A stretch of DNA of 64,000 bases, from contig NZ_LQWY01000007.1 of NCBI RefSeq assembly GCF_001643235.1, positions 1 through 64,000 on the forward strand, in the 5' to 3' direction. Numbering within the stretch: the stretch's first letter is position 1; each line of letters opens with the position of its first letter. The notes under the pieces were generated by a model. That model was not told where the DNA came from. It saw only the letters and a list, made by a program, of their open reading frames with translations, and searched no databases. Source of the DNA: Domibacillus aminovorans (GTDB lineage: Bacteria > Bacillota > Bacilli > Bacillales > Domibacillaceae). Below, in pieces: positions 37,296 through 49,697 of this stretch. Made by a program: the position numbers and the translations under genes.

Positions 37296-37838
37296 ATGAT
37301 AGATAGCGCCATTTTTATGGTTGTGATCATATTATTAATTAACGTTGTATACGTGTCGTTTTTCACGATTCGGATGATTTTGACATTGAAAGGATATCGG
37401 TATACAGCTGCTTTTGTCAGTACCATTGAAGTTGTCATTTACGTCGTTGGCCTCGGACTTGTTCTTGACAATTTAAATGAAATTCAAAACTTGATTGCAT
37501 ATGCCGCCGGTTATGGCCTTGGTGTCATCGTCGGAATGAAAATTGAAGAGAAGCTGGCGCTCGGTTATATGATGGTCAATGTGATCACGAAAGAGTACGA
37601 CAAAGATTTGCCGAGGCAGCTTCGTGCAGAAGGGTACGGTGTGACAAACTGGGCAGCCAACGGTCTTGAAGGTGAGCGGATGGTTTTGCAAATATTAACA
37701 CCAAGAAAATACGAATTAAAGCTTTATCAAAAAATACAAGAACTTGATCCGAAAGCGTTTATTATCGCGTATGAATCAAAGACGATTCACGGTGGGTTCT
37801 GGGTAAAAACAGTGAAAAAAGGAATGCTGATGAAATGA
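37296..37838 (+). CDS. yebE: DUF2179 membrane protein (YebE-like)
   Basis: 180-residue protein of the UPF0316/DUF2179 type: three N-terminal membrane helices (about 3-90, including [20 protein letters not shown] and [20 protein letters not shown]) and a cytosolic C-terminal domain resembling the YitT tail. ATG 37296 follows AGAGGAGTGG. Translation is coupled to yebG by a four-base overlap, and both sit before purE as in B. subtilis. Function unknown. Confidence 0.88.
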   Translation: MIDSAIFMVVIILLINVVYVSFFTIRMILTLKGYRYTAAFVSTIEVVIYVVGLGLVLDNLNEIQNLIAYAAGYGLGVIVGMKIEEKLALGYMMVNVITKEYDKDLPRQLRAEGYGVTNWAANGLEGERMVLQILTPRKYELKLYQKIQELDPKAFIIAYESKTIHGGFWVKTVKKGMLMK

Positions 37839-38029
37839 GCAAAAAGAAAATATTCCGAGTTGAAGCAGAGGAAACGATTGATCATTGTCTGAACCGGATG
37901 AAAGACGAAGGATACGTCCCGGTCCGGCGAATGGAAAAGCCTGTTTTTGAAGAGAAAAAGCAAAATGGAGAGACGATTCATGTCCCAATCGGCCGTGAAA
38001 TCGTCTTTGAAGGTAAGAAAGTAACATAA
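37835..38029 (+). CDS. yebG: NETI-motif protein (YebG-like)
   Basis: 64-residue basic protein with [20 protein letters not shown], a variant of the NETI motif (here EETI), and [17 protein letters not shown] overlaps the yebE stop. Conserved in position before the purine operon. Function unknown. Confidence 0.85.
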   Translation: MSKKKIFRVEAEETIDHCLNRMKDEGYVPVRRMEKPVFEEKKQNGETIHVPIGREIVFEGKKVT

Positions 38030-38030
38030 A

Positions 38031-38103
38031 TACGAACGTTTAAATAAACACAATGAATATCGTTCGATTTTTATTGACAACTGCTCCGCGTCGTTGTTAA
38101 TAT
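38031..38103 (+). promoter_or_regulatory. PurR boxes and promoter of the pur operon
   Basis: Two inverted PurBox-like sequences with cores CGAAC (38033-38037) and GTTCG (38062-38066), the layout used by the Bacillus PurR repressor. They are followed by TTGACA at 38074-38079 and TAATAT at 38098-38103 (18-base spacer). Confidence 0.75.
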
Positions 38104-38120
38104 GTAAATGACAAATAAAG

Positions 38121-38190
38121 CACCTCATATAATAGCGGGGATATGGCCTGCGAGTTTCTACCGGCTGCCTTAAACAGCTGACTATGGGTG
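38121..38190 (+). ncRNA. Purine (guanine) riboswitch aptamer
   Basis: Conserved purine-aptamer strings in order: TCATATAATAGC, GGATATGG, AGTTTCTACCGG, GCCTTAAACAGCTGACTATG, with P1 arms CACC / GGGTG. The GACTATG joining strand has C at the specificity position (position 74 in xpt numbering), so guanine or hypoxanthine is the expected ligand rather than adenine. It switches the pur operon off at 38216. Confidence 0.96.
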
Positions 38191-38215
38191 AAAGCATTCG
38201 GAATCTCGATCGGCT

Positions 38216-38269
38216 GCGGACGAATCGCTTTCTCCTTCAACGGGGAAAGTAGGTTGTCCGCTTTTTTTT
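38216..38269 (+). terminator. Riboswitch expression-platform terminator
   Basis: GCGGAC / GTCCGC outer arms with an inner CTTTCTCC / GGGGAAAG stem, followed by eight T. Expected to form when guanine binds. Confidence 0.88.
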
Positions 38270-38300
38270 ATGTAAAATAATCTCACATTGGAGGATCAAT

Positions 38301-38789
38301 ATGACGATTGAAGTTGGTGTTATTATGGGTAGCACATCTGATTGGGAAACGATGAAACATGCATGTGACGTACTCGATGAACTTGGAGTATCGTATGAAA
38401 AACGTGTCGTATCCGCACATCGTACACCTGATTTAATGTTTGAATATGCCGAGTCTGCACGTGAAAGAGGCATTAAAGTGATTATTGCCGGCGCGGGCGG
38501 AGCGGCTCATTTGCCGGGTATGACTGCGGCGAAAACGACATTGCCGGTTATCGGCATTCCCGTACAATCGAAAGCATTGAATGGGCTTGACTCTTTATTA
38601 TCAATCGTTCAAATGCCAGGTGGTGTACCGGTTGCGACGACAGCGATTGGCAAAGCAGGCGCAACGAATGCCGGACTGCTGGCTGCGCAAATTTTGTCTA
38701 TTACTGATGCGAAAATTGCCGAAAAATTAGAAAATCGCCGAAAAGAAACAGAAAAAACGGTGTTAGAAAGCAGTGATCAACTTGGCTAG
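38301..38789 (+). CDS. purE: N5-carboxyaminoimidazole ribonucleotide mutase PurE
   Basis: Moves the carboxyl of N5-CAIR to give CAIR (with PurK it replaces one-step AIR carboxylation). The 162-residue protein has [35 protein letters not shown] with the catalytic His, [12 protein letters not shown] and [23 protein letters not shown] 38301 follows TTGGAGGATC. First gene of a 12-gene purine operon in B. subtilis order. Confidence 0.97.
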   Translation: MTIEVGVIMGSTSDWETMKHACDVLDELGVSYEKRVVSAHRTPDLMFEYAESARERGIKVIIAGAGGAAHLPGMTAAKTTLPVIGIPVQSKALNGLDSLLSIVQMPGGVPVATTAIGKAGATNAGLLAAQILSITDAKIAEKLENRRKETEKTVLESSDQLG

Positions 38790-39909
38790 AAAAATCATTG
38801 AACCGGGCAAAACGATTGGCATTATTGGTGGAGGACAACTTGGTCGGATGATGGCGCTCGCGGCGAAAGAAGCAGGCTTTCGTATTGCTGTGCTGGAGCC
38901 AACAGAAGGTGCACCATGTACACAAACAGCCGATATTGTCATTCAAGCACCATATGATGACCAGGCTGCCTTAAAACAACTTTCTGATGTAAGTGACGTC
39001 ATTACGTATGAATTTGAAAATATTGATTACGAAGGATTAAAAGAGTTAATGAAAGAAGCGTATGTGCCGCAGGGAGCAGAACTGATCCGCATTACGCAAA
39101 ATCGTGTTTTTGAAAAAGAAGCGATTACGAATGCAGGTGTGCCAGTTGCTCCGTACCGTGTAATCCGGACAGAAGCTGATCTTAAGCAAGGCATGGAAGA
39201 TCTCGGGTTACCGGCTGTGCTGAAAACAGCAACGGGCGGCTACGATGGAAAAGGACAATTCGTATTGAAAGAAGTTGAACAAGCGAATGAAGCATCTGCT
39301 CTTTTAACACATGGAGAATGTGTCCTTGAGCAATGGGTACCGTTTGAAAAAGAGATTTCCGTTATTATTACGCGTAACCCTGCAGGCGAAACGACGTATT
39401 TCCCAGCAGCAGAAAACATTCACGTTGACAACATTTTGCATGAATCCATTGTACCTGCTCGAATTTCTGATGAAACAAAGCAGGCTGCATTTAAAGCAGC
39501 AGAAAAAATTGCGTCCGCATTGTCGCTTGTCGGCACGCTTGCTGTAGAAATGTTTATTGGGAAAAATGGTGAAATTTATATTAATGAACTTGCACCGCGG
39601 CCACATAATTCAGGGCACTATACAATTGAAGCTTGCGGTATTTCACAGTTTGGACAGCATATTCGTGCCATTTGTAACTGGCCGCTCAAAAGTACAGAAT
39701 TGTTGAAGCCAGCCGTGATGGTAAATATACTCGGTGAACATGTAGATGGGGTCATTCAAGCGATCCTTAGCAAGCCGGAATGGTCGATTCATTTATATGG
39801 TAAAGATGAAGCGAAAGAAAAACGCAAGATGGGACATGTGACCATTTTAGCTGATACAGTTGAAGAAGCGCTGCAAGATATAGATGAAAGTCGAATTTGG
39901 GCAAACTAA
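38782..39909 (+). CDS. purK: 5-(carboxyamino)imidazole ribonucleotide synthase PurK
   Basis: ATP-grasp enzyme making N5-CAIR from AIR, bicarbonate and ATP. 375 residues from TTG 38782 ([20 protein letters not shown]), eight bases inside purE; GTG 38773 is an alternative start three codons upstream. Features: [36 protein letters not shown], and [24 protein letters not shown] in fragments near residues 250-290. Confidence 0.95.
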   Translation: MARKIIEPGKTIGIIGGGQLGRMMALAAKEAGFRIAVLEPTEGAPCTQTADIVIQAPYDDQAALKQLSDVSDVITYEFENIDYEGLKELMKEAYVPQGAELIRITQNRVFEKEAITNAGVPVAPYRVIRTEADLKQGMEDLGLPAVLKTATGGYDGKGQFVLKEVEQANEASALLTHGECVLEQWVPFEKEISVIITRNPAGETTYFPAAENIHVDNILHESIVPARISDETKQAAFKAAEKIASALSLVGTLAVEMFIGKNGEIYINELAPRPHNSGHYTIEACGISQFGQHIRAICNWPLKSTELLKPAVMVNILGEHVDGVIQAILSKPEWSIHLYGKDEAKEKRKMGHVTILADTVEEALQDIDESRIWAN

Positions 39910-39936
39910 GACGTACACATATCGGAGGATGAAAAA

Positions 39937-41232
39937 ATGATTGAACGTTATACACGACCGGAAATGGGCACCATCTGGACAGAAGAAAACAAATTTAAAG
40001 CATGGCTTGAAGTTGAAATTCTTGCATGTGAAGCATGGGCTGAAATTGGCGATATTCCGAAAGAAGATGTAAAGAAGCTTCGCGAGAACGCCAGCTTCGA
40101 TATTAACCGAATAAACGAAATTGAACTTGAAACGCGCCATGATGTTGTAGCCTTTACACGTGCGGTATCAGAAACACTTGGTGAAGAGCGTAAATGGGTT
40201 CATTACGGATTAACGTCAACAGATGTCGTCGATACAGCATTGTCTTACTTACTCAGACAGGCAAATGATATTTTACGTAAAGACATTGAATCATTCATCG
40301 AAATCCTCCGTAATAAAGCGATTGAACATAAACATACGGTCATGATGGGCCGCACGCATGGCGTTCATGCAGAACCGACAACATTCGGTCTTAAAATGGC
40401 GCTTTGGTACGAAGAAATGAAACGGAATCTCAAGCGTTTTAATGATGCTGCAGAAACTGTTGAGTTTGGCAAAATTTCCGGCGCAGTCGGCACATATGCG
40501 AACATTGATCCGTTCGTTGAAGAGTATGTTTGCAAAAAGCTTGGGACGAAACCGGCTCCAGTATCAACGCAGACACTTCAGCGTGATCGTCATGCTCATT
40601 ATATGGCAACACTTGCACTCGTTGCCGCATCCATTGAAAAGTTTGCAACAGAAGTACGTGGTTTGCAAAAATCAGAAACGCGTGAAGTAGAAGAATTTTT
40701 CGCTAAGGGTCAAAAAGGATCTTCAGCAATGCCGCATAAACGAAATCCGATCGGTTCAGAAAATATGGTTGGCCTGGCACGTGTGATTCGTGGTCACATG
40801 GTTACAGCGTATGAGAACGTCTCGCTCTGGCATGAACGCGATATTTCGCATTCATCAGCAGAACGTGTGATTTTACCGGATGCGACGATTGCTTTGAACT
40901 ACATGCTGAATCGTTTCGGCAATATCGTGAAAAACTTGACTGTATTCCCTGACAATATGAAGCGCAATATGGATCGCACATTGGGCCTTATTTACTCACA
41001 GCGCGTTCTACTTGCATTGATTGACAAAGGCATGGCGCGTGAAGCAGCGTACGATACTGTTCAACCGAGAGCGATGGAAGCATGGGATAAGCAAGTTCAA
41101 TTCCGTTCACTTGTAGAAGCAGATGAAACGATTACGTCGAAACTATCCGCTGAAGAAATTGCAGACTGCTTTGATTACAACTATCATTTGAAGCACGTTG
41201 ACACAATCTTTGACCGCATTGGCCTAAAGTAA
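39937..41232 (+). CDS. purB: Adenylosuccinate lyase
   Basis: Cleaves SAICAR to AICAR and adenylosuccinate to AMP. The 431-residue protein of the fumarase/aspartase fold has [29 protein letters not shown] with a catalytic His, and the signature [17 protein letters not shown] (about 263-279). ATG 39937 follows ATCGGAGGATG. Confidence 0.97.
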   Translation: MIERYTRPEMGTIWTEENKFKAWLEVEILACEAWAEIGDIPKEDVKKLRENASFDINRINEIELETRHDVVAFTRAVSETLGEERKWVHYGLTSTDVVDTALSYLLRQANDILRKDIESFIEILRNKAIEHKHTVMMGRTHGVHAEPTTFGLKMALWYEEMKRNLKRFNDAAETVEFGKISGAVGTYANIDPFVEEYVCKKLGTKPAPVSTQTLQRDRHAHYMATLALVAASIEKFATEVRGLQKSETREVEEFFAKGQKGSSAMPHKRNPIGSENMVGLARVIRGHMVTAYENVSLWHERDISHSSAERVILPDATIALNYMLNRFGNIVKNLTVFPDNMKRNMDRTLGLIYSQRVLLALIDKGMAREAAYDTVQPRAMEAWDKQVQFRSLVEADETITSKLSAEEIADCFDYNYHLKHVDTIFDRIGLK

Positions 41233-41262
41233 TGCTTATTCCTAAATCGGGAGGAACCGGAT

Positions 41263-41976
41263 ATGAACAAAGGTAAACAGCTTTATGAAGGAAAAGCGAA
41301 ACGTATTTATGCAACTGACCAAGAAGATGTTGTCTGGATTGAATATAAAAACTCAGCGACCGCATTCAATGGTGAAAAAAAAGCTGAAATTGAAGGTAAA
41401 GGCCGTTTAAACAACTTAATTACGGGACTACTCTTTCAGAAACTTGCAGAAAAAGGGATCGAATCCCATTTCGTTGAACAAATTTCTGAAAATGAGCAAC
41501 TTGTGAAACATGTAACGATTATTCCACTTGAAGTCGTTGTCCGTAACATTGCGGCAGGCAGCGTTGCAAAACGTCTCGGCCTTGAAGAAGGAACTCCTTT
41601 TAAAGAGCCAATTGTTGAGTTTTATTATAAGAATGATGAACTTGGCGATCCGCTACTGACAGAAGATCATGTGAAAATTCTCGATATTGCAACGCCTGAA
41701 GAATTACAACTTTTGAAAAAAGAAGCATTGCGTGTAAATGATGTGCTTGTTCCGCTTTTCAGTGAAATAGATATTGAGCTGATCGACTTTAAAATCGAGC
41801 TAGGCAAAGATAAAAACGGTCATATTTTACTTGCGGATGAAATTTCACCGGACACATGTCGTCTTTGGGAAAAAGGGACAAACCGCAAATTAGATAAAGA
41901 CCTTTTCCGCCGTGATCTCGGCGGATTAACAGAAGCATATACTGAAATTTATAAACGACTTGGAGGAACAATCTAA
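41263..41976 (+). CDS. purC: SAICAR synthetase
   Basis: Couples CAIR and aspartate with ATP to SAICAR. The 237-residue protein has KGKQLYEGKAKRIYATDQED, VVRNIAAGSVAKRLGLEEG and LADEISPDTCRLWE. ATG 41263 follows GGGAGGAACC. The stop overlaps the purS start by one base. Confidence 0.97.
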   Translation: MNKGKQLYEGKAKRIYATDQEDVVWIEYKNSATAFNGEKKAEIEGKGRLNNLITGLLFQKLAEKGIESHFVEQISENEQLVKHVTIIPLEVVVRNIAAGSVAKRLGLEEGTPFKEPIVEFYYKNDELGDPLLTEDHVKILDIATPEELQLLKKEALRVNDVLVPLFSEIDIELIDFKIELGKDKNGHILLADEISPDTCRLWEKGTNRKLDKDLFRRDLGGLTEAYTEIYKRLGGTI

Positions 41977-42230
41977 TGTATAAAGTTAAAGTTTACGTCA
42001 CACTTCGCGAAAGTGTATTGGATCCACAGGGGAAAGCAGTACAGCAGTCTTTATCAAGCCTTGGTTATAATGGTGTAGAAGATGTACGTATTGGAAAATA
42101 CATGGAACTTCAGTTTGACGACACAGTAACAGATGTAGAGGGAACTGTGAAAGAAGTTTGCGAAAAGCTATTGTCTAACCCGGTTATTGAAGATTACAGA
42201 TATGAAATCGAGGAGAGTGCGAAACAGTGA
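41976..42230 (+). CDS. purS: FGAM synthase small subunit PurS
   Basis: 84-residue subunit that joins PurQ and PurL in the Gram-positive three-part FGAM synthase. Features: [20 protein letters not shown] and [14 protein letters not shown]. The start shares a base with the purC stop, and the end overlaps purQ by four bases. Confidence 0.96.
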   Translation: MYKVKVYVTLRESVLDPQGKAVQQSLSSLGYNGVEDVRIGKYMELQFDDTVTDVEGTVKEVCEKLLSNPVIEDYRYEIEESAKQ

Positions 42231-42910
42231 AATTTGCAGTCATCGTATTTCCAGGGTCCAACTGTGATGTGGACATGTATCATGCAGTAAAAGATGAGCT
42301 TGGTGAGCAAGTGGATTTAGTGTGGCACGACGCCGACAATCTTGATCAATATGACGGGATTTTAATTCCAGGCGGCTTCTCGTACGGCGATTACCTTCGT
42401 TCGGGCGCGATTGCACATATGTCAGTTGTCATGAATGCCATTAAAAAAGCGGCTGAAGCAGGCAAGCCTGTTCTGGGTGTATGCAATGGATTCCAAATTT
42501 TGCTTGAATCTGGACTTCTCCCAGGTGCGATGCTTCGCAATAAAAACTTGAAATTCATTTGCCGGACAGTTGAGCTGTCGGTTGAGAATAATAAAACAAT
42601 GTTTACGTCTTCGTACGAAAAAGGCGATAAAATCCGCGTTCCAATTGCGCATGGTGAAGGCAACTACTACTGTGACGACGAAACGCTGGCGAAATTAAAA
42701 GAAAACAATCAAATTGTATTCACGTATGCGAGCGATGTGAATGGCAGTCTTTCGGACATTGCTGGCATTACAAACGAAAAAGGTAACGTACTCGGTATGA
42801 TGCCGCATCCGGAGCGTGCTGTTGATGATCTTCTTGGCAGCGCAGACGGACTTAAACTTTTCCAATCAATTGTGAAACACTGGAGGGACTCTCATGTCGT
42901 TAACGCTTGA
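42227..42910 (+). CDS. purQ: FGAM synthase glutaminase subunit PurQ
   Basis: Class I amidotransferase supplying ammonia to PurL. The 227-residue protein has [28 protein letters not shown], catalytic Cys in [18 protein letters not shown] (about residue 86), and [14 protein letters not shown] with the catalytic His. The start is GTG 42227, overlapping purS. Confidence 0.97.
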   Translation: MKFAVIVFPGSNCDVDMYHAVKDELGEQVDLVWHDADNLDQYDGILIPGGFSYGDYLRSGAIAHMSVVMNAIKKAAEAGKPVLGVCNGFQILLESGLLPGAMLRNKNLKFICRTVELSVENNKTMFTSSYEKGDKIRVPIAHGEGNYYCDDETLAKLKENNQIVFTYASDVNGSLSDIAGITNEKGNVLGMMPHPERAVDDLLGSADGLKLFQSIVKHWRDSHVVNA

Positions 42911-45122
42911 ACCAAACGCGCAACAAATTAAAGATGAAAAGCTGTACCGTACGATGGGCTTGACGGACGAAGAATTTGATAAAGCAACAGAAATTATTGG
43001 ACGTTTGCCAAATTATACAGAGACAGGTCTTTTCTCGGTTATGTGGTCTGAACACTGTAGTTATAAAAACTCAAAGCCAGTTCTTCGCAAATTCCCGGTT
43101 GAAGGCGAGCACGTTCTTCAAGGGCCAGGTGAAGGCGCAGGAATCGTTGACATTGGTGACGGTCAAGCGGTCGTATTTAAAATTGAAAGCCATAATCACC
43201 CGTCTGCAATTGAACCGTATCAAGGTGCAGCAACAGGTGTAGGTGGTATTATCCGCGACGTTTTTTCAATGGGTGCACGTCCGGTTGCGATTTTAAACTC
43301 GCTTCGTTTCGGTGAGCTTGAAACGTCACGTGTGAAATATTTGTTTGAAGAAGTGGTTGCCGGTATTGCTGGATATGGCAACTGTATCGGTATTCCGACA
43401 GTCGGCGGCGAAATCGGATTTGATCCATCTTATGAAGGCAATCCACTTGTAAATGCAATGTGTGTCGGCTTAATTGCTCATGAAGATATTCAAAAAGGGC
43501 AGGCAAAAGGCGTTGGGAACACGGTCATGTACGTTGGTGCGAAAACAGGACGCGACGGCATTCATGGAGCAACGTTTGCCTCTGAAGAACTAAGCGAAAG
43601 CTCTGAGGAAAAACGACCGGCTGTTCAAGTAGGCGATCCATTTATGGAAAAATTGCTTCTTGAAGCTTGTCTCGAGCTTATTAATAATGATGCCCTCGTC
43701 GGTATTCAAGATATGGGTGCAGCAGGTCTTACAAGTTCTTCCGCTGAAATGGCATCCAAATCTGGTTCAGGTATGGAAATGAATCTTGATTTGATCCCGC
43801 AGCGTGAAACAGGCATGACACCATACGAAATGATGTTATCTGAATCACAGGAACGCATGCTTATCGTGGTAGAAAAAGGACGCGAAAAAGAAATCGAAGA
43901 CTTATTTGCCAAATATGATCTTGAAGCGGCGTCGGTCGGCGTTGTAACAGACGACAAAATGCTCCGTCTTCTTCATAAAGGCGAAGTGGCAGCAGAAGTA
44001 CCGGTAGATGCATTAGCAGAAGATGCACCGGTTTACTATAAACCATCAGCTGAACCGCAATACTTCCGTGACTTCCAAGCAATGGAACTAACAACACCGA
44101 ATGTAACGGATTACAAAGAAACACTTGTAAACCTTTTGAAGCAGCCGACTATAGCGAGCAAAGAGTGGGTATATGATCAATACGATTATCAAGTACGGAC
44201 AAATACAGTTGTCGCACCAGGTTCTGACGCAGCGGTCATCCGTCTGCGCGGCACAAATAAAGCTCTTGCCATGACAACAGACTGTAACTCCCGCTATATT
44301 TACCTTGACCCGAAAACAGGTGGCAAAATTGCGGTTGCAGAAGCAGCGCGTAACATCGTTTGTTCAGGTGCAAAACCACTAGCCATTACAGATGGATTGA
44401 ACTATGGAAGCCCTGAAAATCCGGGTGTATTCTGGCAGCTTGAAGAATCAGCTGACGGCATCAGTGAAGCATGTTTGGCGCTTGAGTCACCGGTTATCGG
44501 TGGAAACGTCTCTTTATATAACGAAACGAATGGCACAGCGATTTATCCAACACCAGTTATTGGTATGGTAGGATTAATTGAACATACAGATCATATTACA
44601 ACACAATCAGTCAAACAAGCGGACGATCTCGTTTATGTCATCGGTGATGCTCTAAATGAATTTGGCGGCAGTGAATTGCAGAAAATGACGAATGGCGGCG
44701 AAATTTTCGGTCAAGCACCAGCGATTGATTTAACAGTTGAAAAAGCGCGTCAAGATGCCGTTCTTTCAGCCATTAAATCAGGTCTCGTTCAATCTGCTCA
44801 CGATATTTCAGAAGGTGGATTCGCAGTAGCTCTTGTTGAAAAAACATTTGGCACAAATCTTGGTGTAAATGTATCACTTGAAGGCGAGGCAACGGCAGTA
44901 TTGTTTGCAGAAACACAATCCCGTTTTGTCGTCACAGTGAAAGCAGAAAACAAAGAAGCATTTGAAGCAGCGGTACAAGATGCAAAACAAATTGGTAAAG
45001 TAACAGCACAGCCAGTTGTGTCCATTCGTGTCAATGGAGAAGAAGTGGTACAGGCATCCGTCAAGAATCTTGAGGACGCCTGGAAAGGAGCTATTCCATG
45101 CTTGCTGAACTCAGAGGCTTAA
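42894..45122 (+). CDS. purL: FGAM synthase large subunit PurL
   Basis: ATP-dependent FGAR amidation subunit of 742 residues (short Gram-positive type). Features: [40 protein letters not shown], and the second-half [16 protein letters not shown] and [13 protein letters not shown] 42894 follows TGGAGGG and overlaps purQ by 17 bases. The end overlaps purF by 25 bases. Confidence 0.97.
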   Translation: MSLTLEPNAQQIKDEKLYRTMGLTDEEFDKATEIIGRLPNYTETGLFSVMWSEHCSYKNSKPVLRKFPVEGEHVLQGPGEGAGIVDIGDGQAVVFKIESHNHPSAIEPYQGAATGVGGIIRDVFSMGARPVAILNSLRFGELETSRVKYLFEEVVAGIAGYGNCIGIPTVGGEIGFDPSYEGNPLVNAMCVGLIAHEDIQKGQAKGVGNTVMYVGAKTGRDGIHGATFASEELSESSEEKRPAVQVGDPFMEKLLLEACLELINNDALVGIQDMGAAGLTSSSAEMASKSGSGMEMNLDLIPQRETGMTPYEMMLSESQERMLIVVEKGREKEIEDLFAKYDLEAASVGVVTDDKMLRLLHKGEVAAEVPVDALAEDAPVYYKPSAEPQYFRDFQAMELTTPNVTDYKETLVNLLKQPTIASKEWVYDQYDYQVRTNTVVAPGSDAAVIRLRGTNKALAMTTDCNSRYIYLDPKTGGKIAVAEAARNIVCSGAKPLAITDGLNYGSPENPGVFWQLEESADGISEACLALESPVIGGNVSLYNETNGTAIYPTPVIGMVGLIEHTDHITTQSVKQADDLVYVIGDALNEFGGSELQKMTNGGEIFGQAPAIDLTVEKARQDAVLSAIKSGLVQSAHDISEGGFAVALVEKTFGTNLGVNVSLEGEATAVLFAETQSRFVVTVKAENKEAFEAAVQDAKQIGKVTAQPVVSIRVNGEEVVQASVKNLEDAWKGAIPCLLNSEA

Positions 45123-46510
45123 ATGAAGAGTGTGGCGTTTTCGGTATCTTCGGTCATGAAAATGCATCACAAATCACGTATTATGGTCTTCAAAGCCTTC
45201 AGCACCGCGGACAAGAAGGAGCGGGCGTCGTCATGAGTGACGGCGAACACCTTCGCGGTCATAAAGGGGAAGGACTTGTCACAGAAATTTTCAACCAGGA
45301 TATTGTCAACGGATTGACAGGGTCGAGTGCGATTGGCCACGTTCGGTATAAAACAGCAGGCGGCGGTGGATATGAAAATGTTCAACCGTTTCTCTTCCAT
45401 TTCCAAACAGGCAGTTTTGCACTTGCACATAACGGAAATCTGATCAATGCAACTTCTTTAAAGAGTGAGCTTGAAGCGCAAGGCAGTATTTTTCAAACGA
45501 CATCTGACACGGAAGTGTTGGCTCATTTAATTCGTCGAAGCGGTCTCGGTTCGATGAAAGATCGGTTGAAAACAGCGTTATCAATGTTAAAGGGTGCATA
45601 TGCGTTTCTTGTGATGACGGAAAAAGAGATGCATGTGGCACTCGATCCACAAGGAATGCGACCACTTTCGATTGGGAAACTAGGCGATGCGTATGTCGTT
45701 GCATCTGAAACGTGTGCATTTGATATTGTCGGTGCCGAATTTGTACGTGACGTACAGCCTGGAGAATTGATTACGATCAATGAAGATGGTCTTCAATCTG
45801 AACAGTTCGCAGTTGCCACAAACAGTGCAATTTGTACGATGGAATACGTATATTTCTCCCGCCCGGACAGTGACATTCACAATATTAACATTCACAGTGC
45901 CCGGAAACGTCTCGGTAAAATGTTGGCAAAGGAAGTAAATATTGAAGCGGACGTCGTTACAGGTGTGCCGGATTCAAGTATTTCAGCGGCGATTGGTTTC
46001 GCAGAAGCAACAGGTATTCCGTACGAAATGGGCCTCATTAAAAACCGTTATGTCGGCCGTACGTTCATTCAGCCTTCTCAATCGCTTCGTGAGCAAGGGG
46101 TGAAGATGAAACTTTCTCCTGTGCGCGGCGTTGTTGAAGGAAAACGGGTCATTATGGTCGATGATTCGATTGTGCGTGGAACGACAAGCAGACGAATTGT
46201 TACAATGTTAAAAGATGCGGGTGCGAAAGAAGTACATGTATGCATTAGTTCACCGCCAATTAAGCATCCTTGTTTCTACGGGATCGATACATCGAAAAGT
46301 GAAGAATTAATCGCAGCACATTATTCAACAGAAGAATTGCGCGAATTAATCGGGGCGGATTCATTGACCTATTTGAGTCCAGAAGGAACAATAGAAGCAA
46401 TTGGCCATGAACAGAAAGATGGCGAATGTGGACAATGTATGGCTTGTTTTACAGGTAACTATCCGACTGAAATTTATCCGGATACGGAACATCCAATTAC
46501 CAAATGCTAA
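45098..46510 (+). CDS. purF: Amidophosphoribosyltransferase (PRPP amidotransferase)
   Basis: First committed step of purine synthesis: glutamine and PRPP to phosphoribosylamine. 470 residues with an 11-residue propeptide ([11 protein letters not shown]) before nucleophile Cys12, which begins the mature enzyme. It has an Ntn glutaminase domain with [14 protein letters not shown], the PRPP loop [18 protein letters not shown], and 4Fe-4S Cys ligands in HPCFYGID and [10 protein letters not shown], as in the oxygen-sensitive B. subtilis enzyme. Confidence 0.97.
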   Translation: MLAELRGLNEECGVFGIFGHENASQITYYGLQSLQHRGQEGAGVVMSDGEHLRGHKGEGLVTEIFNQDIVNGLTGSSAIGHVRYKTAGGGGYENVQPFLFHFQTGSFALAHNGNLINATSLKSELEAQGSIFQTTSDTEVLAHLIRRSGLGSMKDRLKTALSMLKGAYAFLVMTEKEMHVALDPQGMRPLSIGKLGDAYVVASETCAFDIVGAEFVRDVQPGELITINEDGLQSEQFAVATNSAICTMEYVYFSRPDSDIHNINIHSARKRLGKMLAKEVNIEADVVTGVPDSSISAAIGFAEATGIPYEMGLIKNRYVGRTFIQPSQSLREQGVKMKLSPVRGVVEGKRVIMVDDSIVRGTTSRRIVTMLKDAGAKEVHVCISSPPIKHPCFYGIDTSKSEELIAAHYSTEELRELIGADSLTYLSPEGTIEAIGHEQKDGECGQCMACFTGNYPTEIYPDTEHPITKC

Positions 46511-46539
46511 TGCACCGGATTAAATAAGGAGGAACAAAA

Positions 46540-47565
46540 ATGGCAAAGTCGTATGAAGCAGCAGGCGTGAACATTGAAGCCGGATACGAAGCGGTAGAAC
46601 GGATGAAAAAACATGTGGAACGTACGAAACGGGCCGGCGTCATGGGTGCGCTTGGCAGTTTCGGCGGCATGTTTGACCTGTCCTCTTTAAATTTGAAAGA
46701 GCCAGTTCTCGTTTCGGGAACAGACGGAGTTGGCACAAAGCTGAAGCTAGCGTTTATGATGGATAAACATGATACGATTGGCGTGGACTGCGTCGCGATG
46801 TGCGTCAACGATGTTGTCGTACAAGGAGCAGAACCGCTCTTTTTTCTTGATTACATCGCGTGTGGAAAAGCTGTACCGGAAAAAATTGAGAAAATCGTCC
46901 AAGGTGTAGCGGATGGCTGTGAGCAGGCGGGGTGTGCGCTCATCGGCGGCGAAACAGCAGAAATGCCTGGTCTATATGAAGAAGAAGAATATGATATGGC
47001 TGGTTTTACAGTCGGTGCTGTTGAAAAGAGCAAAGTGATCACTGGTGAAGATGTAAAAGAAGGGGACGTCTTGATTGGTCTTGCATCGAGTGGCATTCAT
47101 AGTAACGGTTATTCGCTCGTGCGCAAAATCTTTTTTGAAAAACATAACCTCGCTGTTGATGCGAAAGTAGAAGGTTTGTCTGTTCCACTAGGTGAAGCAT
47201 TAATTGAACCGACGCGCATTTACGTGAAGCCTGTTCTTTCTGTATTGAAAGAAGCAAAAGTGAACGGCATGGCGCATATTACCGGCGGTGGATTCGTCGA
47301 AAATATTCCGCGTGCATTACCGGATGGACTTGGGGCATCAATCGAAGCAGGTTCATGGCCGGTTCCGGATATCTTCAACGTTCTTGAAACGTATGGGGAA
47401 CTTGACCGCGAGGAAATGTATAACATTTTCAACATGGGTATTGGCTTCGTCTTAATTGTCTCGCAGGAAGAAGAAACAAACGTAAAATCATTGCTTAATG
47501 CAGCCGGTGAAACTGCGTACACAATCGGACGTGTTACGGGCGGCGAAGGAGTTACAGTTCAATGA
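46540..47565 (+). CDS. purM: AIR synthetase PurM
   Basis: Ring closure of FGAM to AIR with ATP. The 341-residue protein has [52 protein letters not shown] and [21 protein letters not shown] 46540 follows AAGGAGGAAC. Overlaps purN by four bases. Confidence 0.97.
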   Translation: MAKSYEAAGVNIEAGYEAVERMKKHVERTKRAGVMGALGSFGGMFDLSSLNLKEPVLVSGTDGVGTKLKLAFMMDKHDTIGVDCVAMCVNDVVVQGAEPLFFLDYIACGKAVPEKIEKIVQGVADGCEQAGCALIGGETAEMPGLYEEEEYDMAGFTVGAVEKSKVITGEDVKEGDVLIGLASSGIHSNGYSLVRKIFFEKHNLAVDAKVEGLSVPLGEALIEPTRIYVKPVLSVLKEAKVNGMAHITGGGFVENIPRALPDGLGASIEAGSWPVPDIFNVLETYGELDREEMYNIFNMGIGFVLIVSQEEETNVKSLLNAAGETAYTIGRVTGGEGVTVQ

Positions 47566-48149
47566 CGAAAATAGCGTTATTTGCTTCCGGAAGCGGCAGT
47601 AACGTGCAAGCGATCGCAGAAGCGGTGCAAGCGGGATCTGTACCGGCTGAAATCGTCTTAATCGTCTGTGATAAACCGGAAGCATTCGTGTTAGAGCGTG
47701 CTGACAAATTAGGCATTCCAACATTTGCTTTTTTGCCGCGAGAGTATGAATCAAAAGAAGCATTTGAAACAGACATCGTATCCCGTCTCCGCGCTGCGGG
47801 GGCGGAGTATGTCTTTTTGGCTGGCTATATGCGGCTTATTGGCCCAACGTTACTGGAAGCGTATCGAAATAGAATCGTCAATATTCATCCATCACTGCTG
47901 CCGGCTTTTCCAGGCAAAGACGCGATTGGACAGGCATTTGATGCAGGTGTAAAAATTTCCGGTGTGACTGTTCATTTCGTTGATGAAGGAATGGATACAG
48001 GACCGATTATTGACCAAGAATGTGTTCGGGTCGATTCCGGCATGACGCGTGATGATTTACAAAAAGCGATTCAACGAATAGAGCACAGTCTTTACCCGAA
48101 CGTCATAACAAATCTTTTGAATGGAAATAGGGAGGATTACAACCGATGA
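47562..48149 (+). CDS. purN: GAR formyltransferase PurN
   Basis: Transfers formyl from 10-formyl-THF to GAR. The 195-residue protein has [35 protein letters not shown], and the catalytic Asn-His-Asp set in [19 protein letters not shown] and [12 protein letters not shown]. Overlaps purM and purH by four bases each. Confidence 0.97.
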   Translation: MTKIALFASGSGSNVQAIAEAVQAGSVPAEIVLIVCDKPEAFVLERADKLGIPTFAFLPREYESKEAFETDIVSRLRAAGAEYVFLAGYMRLIGPTLLEAYRNRIVNIHPSLLPAFPGKDAIGQAFDAGVKISGVTVHFVDEGMDTGPIIDQECVRVDSGMTRDDLQKAIQRIEHSLYPNVITNLLNGNREDYNR

Positions 48150-49681
48150 CAAAACGCGCATTGATCAGCGTATCAGACAAAAGCGGTGTAGCAGAATTTG
48201 CGAGAGAAATTGCAGCGCTTGGCTACGAAATTGTTTCGACAGGCGGAACGAAGAAAATGCTTTCTGAAGCGGGAGTACCGGTAAAAGGTGTAACGGATGT
48301 AACGGGATTTCCAGAAATTTTAGAAGGACGTGTGAAAACACTTAATCCGTATATTCACGGAGGCTTGCTTGCGAAACACGGCGAACCTGATCATCAAAAG
48401 CAGCTAGAAGAGCATAATATTCAGCCGATTGATATCGTCTGCGTTAATTTGTATCCATTCCAGCAAACGATCGCAAAACCGGAAGTTACAACTGAAGATG
48501 CGATTGAAAACATCGACATTGGCGGCCCAGCGATGTTGCGCGCGTCTGCAAAAAATCATGAATACGTGACAGTGATCGTCGATTCAAGTGATTACGATGA
48601 AGTACTTGCTGAACTGAAAGGCGATGGGCAAACAACGCTTGAAACACGCCGTAAATTGGCAGCGAAAGTATTCCGTCATACAGCCGCATACGATGCGATG
48701 ATTGCCGGCTTCATGACCGATCTTACAGGAGTTGAAAACCCGGAAAAATTAACGGTGACGTATGAGCTGAAGCAATCACTTCGTTACGGAGAAAACCCAC
48801 ATCAAAAAGCAGCGTTTTATGCACAGCCGCTTGGTTCTTCCTTCTCTGTTGCCCGTGCAGAACAGCTTCACGGCAAAGAGCTTTCTTATAACAACATTCG
48901 CGACACTGATGCAGCGCTTCAAATCGTCAAAGAATTTAATGAGCCAGCAGCGGTTGCAGTGAAACATATGAATCCATGTGGCGTTGGCGCAGGTTCGACA
49001 ATTGAAGAAGCGTATTCACGCGCATACGAAGCAGATCCTACGTCTATTTTTGGTGGCATTGTGGCACTCAATCGTCCTGTTTCAAAAGAGCTTGCTGAAA
49101 AACTGCATGAAATTTTTCTTGAAATTATCGTTGCTCCTTCATTTGATCAAGAAGCAATCGATGTTTTATCGAAAAAGAAAAACATTCGCCTGTTAACGCT
49201 TGATTTTGCGAACGGCAAAAAAGGCGAGAAAGTGCTGACATCTGTTGAAGGTGGACTTCTTTCTCAAGACCTTGACGAATTGTCACTTGCAGATGCAGAT
49301 GTAAAAGTAGCAACGAAACGGGAACCGACAGAAGAAGAGTGGACAGCACTTAAACTTGGCTGGAAAGTCGTGAAACATGTGAAATCAAACGCGATTGTCG
49401 TCACAGACGATAAAATGACACTTGGTGTCGGTGCTGGTCAAATGAACCGTGTCGGCGCTGCAAAAATTGCGCTTGAGCAAGCGGGTGAAAAAGCAAAAGG
49501 CGCCGCTCTTGCATCAGATGCATTCTTCCCGATGGATGATACAGTTGAAGCAGCAGCAAAAGCCGGTATTACAGCGATCATTCAGCCAGGTGGATCGATT
49601 AAAGATGAAGATTCAATTAAAAAAGCCGATGAATATGGCATTGCGATGGTCTTAACGGGCATCAGACATTTTAAACATTAA
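48146..49681 (+). CDS. purH: Bifunctional AICAR transformylase / IMP cyclohydrolase
   Basis: Last two steps to IMP. The 511-residue protein has an N-terminal cyclohydrolase domain (about 1-190; [25 protein letters not shown]-like [14 protein letters not shown]) and a C-terminal transformylase domain ([26 protein letters not shown]). ATG follows GGGAGGATTACAACC. The start overlaps purN by four bases. Confidence 0.97.
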   Translation: MTKRALISVSDKSGVAEFAREIAALGYEIVSTGGTKKMLSEAGVPVKGVTDVTGFPEILEGRVKTLNPYIHGGLLAKHGEPDHQKQLEEHNIQPIDIVCVNLYPFQQTIAKPEVTTEDAIENIDIGGPAMLRASAKNHEYVTVIVDSSDYDEVLAELKGDGQTTLETRRKLAAKVFRHTAAYDAMIAGFMTDLTGVENPEKLTVTYELKQSLRYGENPHQKAAFYAQPLGSSFSVARAEQLHGKELSYNNIRDTDAALQIVKEFNEPAAVAVKHMNPCGVGAGSTIEEAYSRAYEADPTSIFGGIVALNRPVSKELAEKLHEIFLEIIVAPSFDQEAIDVLSKKKNIRLLTLDFANGKKGEKVLTSVEGGLLSQDLDELSLADADVKVATKREPTEEEWTALKLGWKVVKHVKSNAIVVTDDKMTLGVGAGQMNRVGAAKIALEQAGEKAKGAALASDAFFPMDDTVEAAAKAGITAIIQPGGSIKDEDSIKKADEYGIAMVLTGIRHFKH

Positions 49682-49697
49682 TAGGGGGACACTTCAT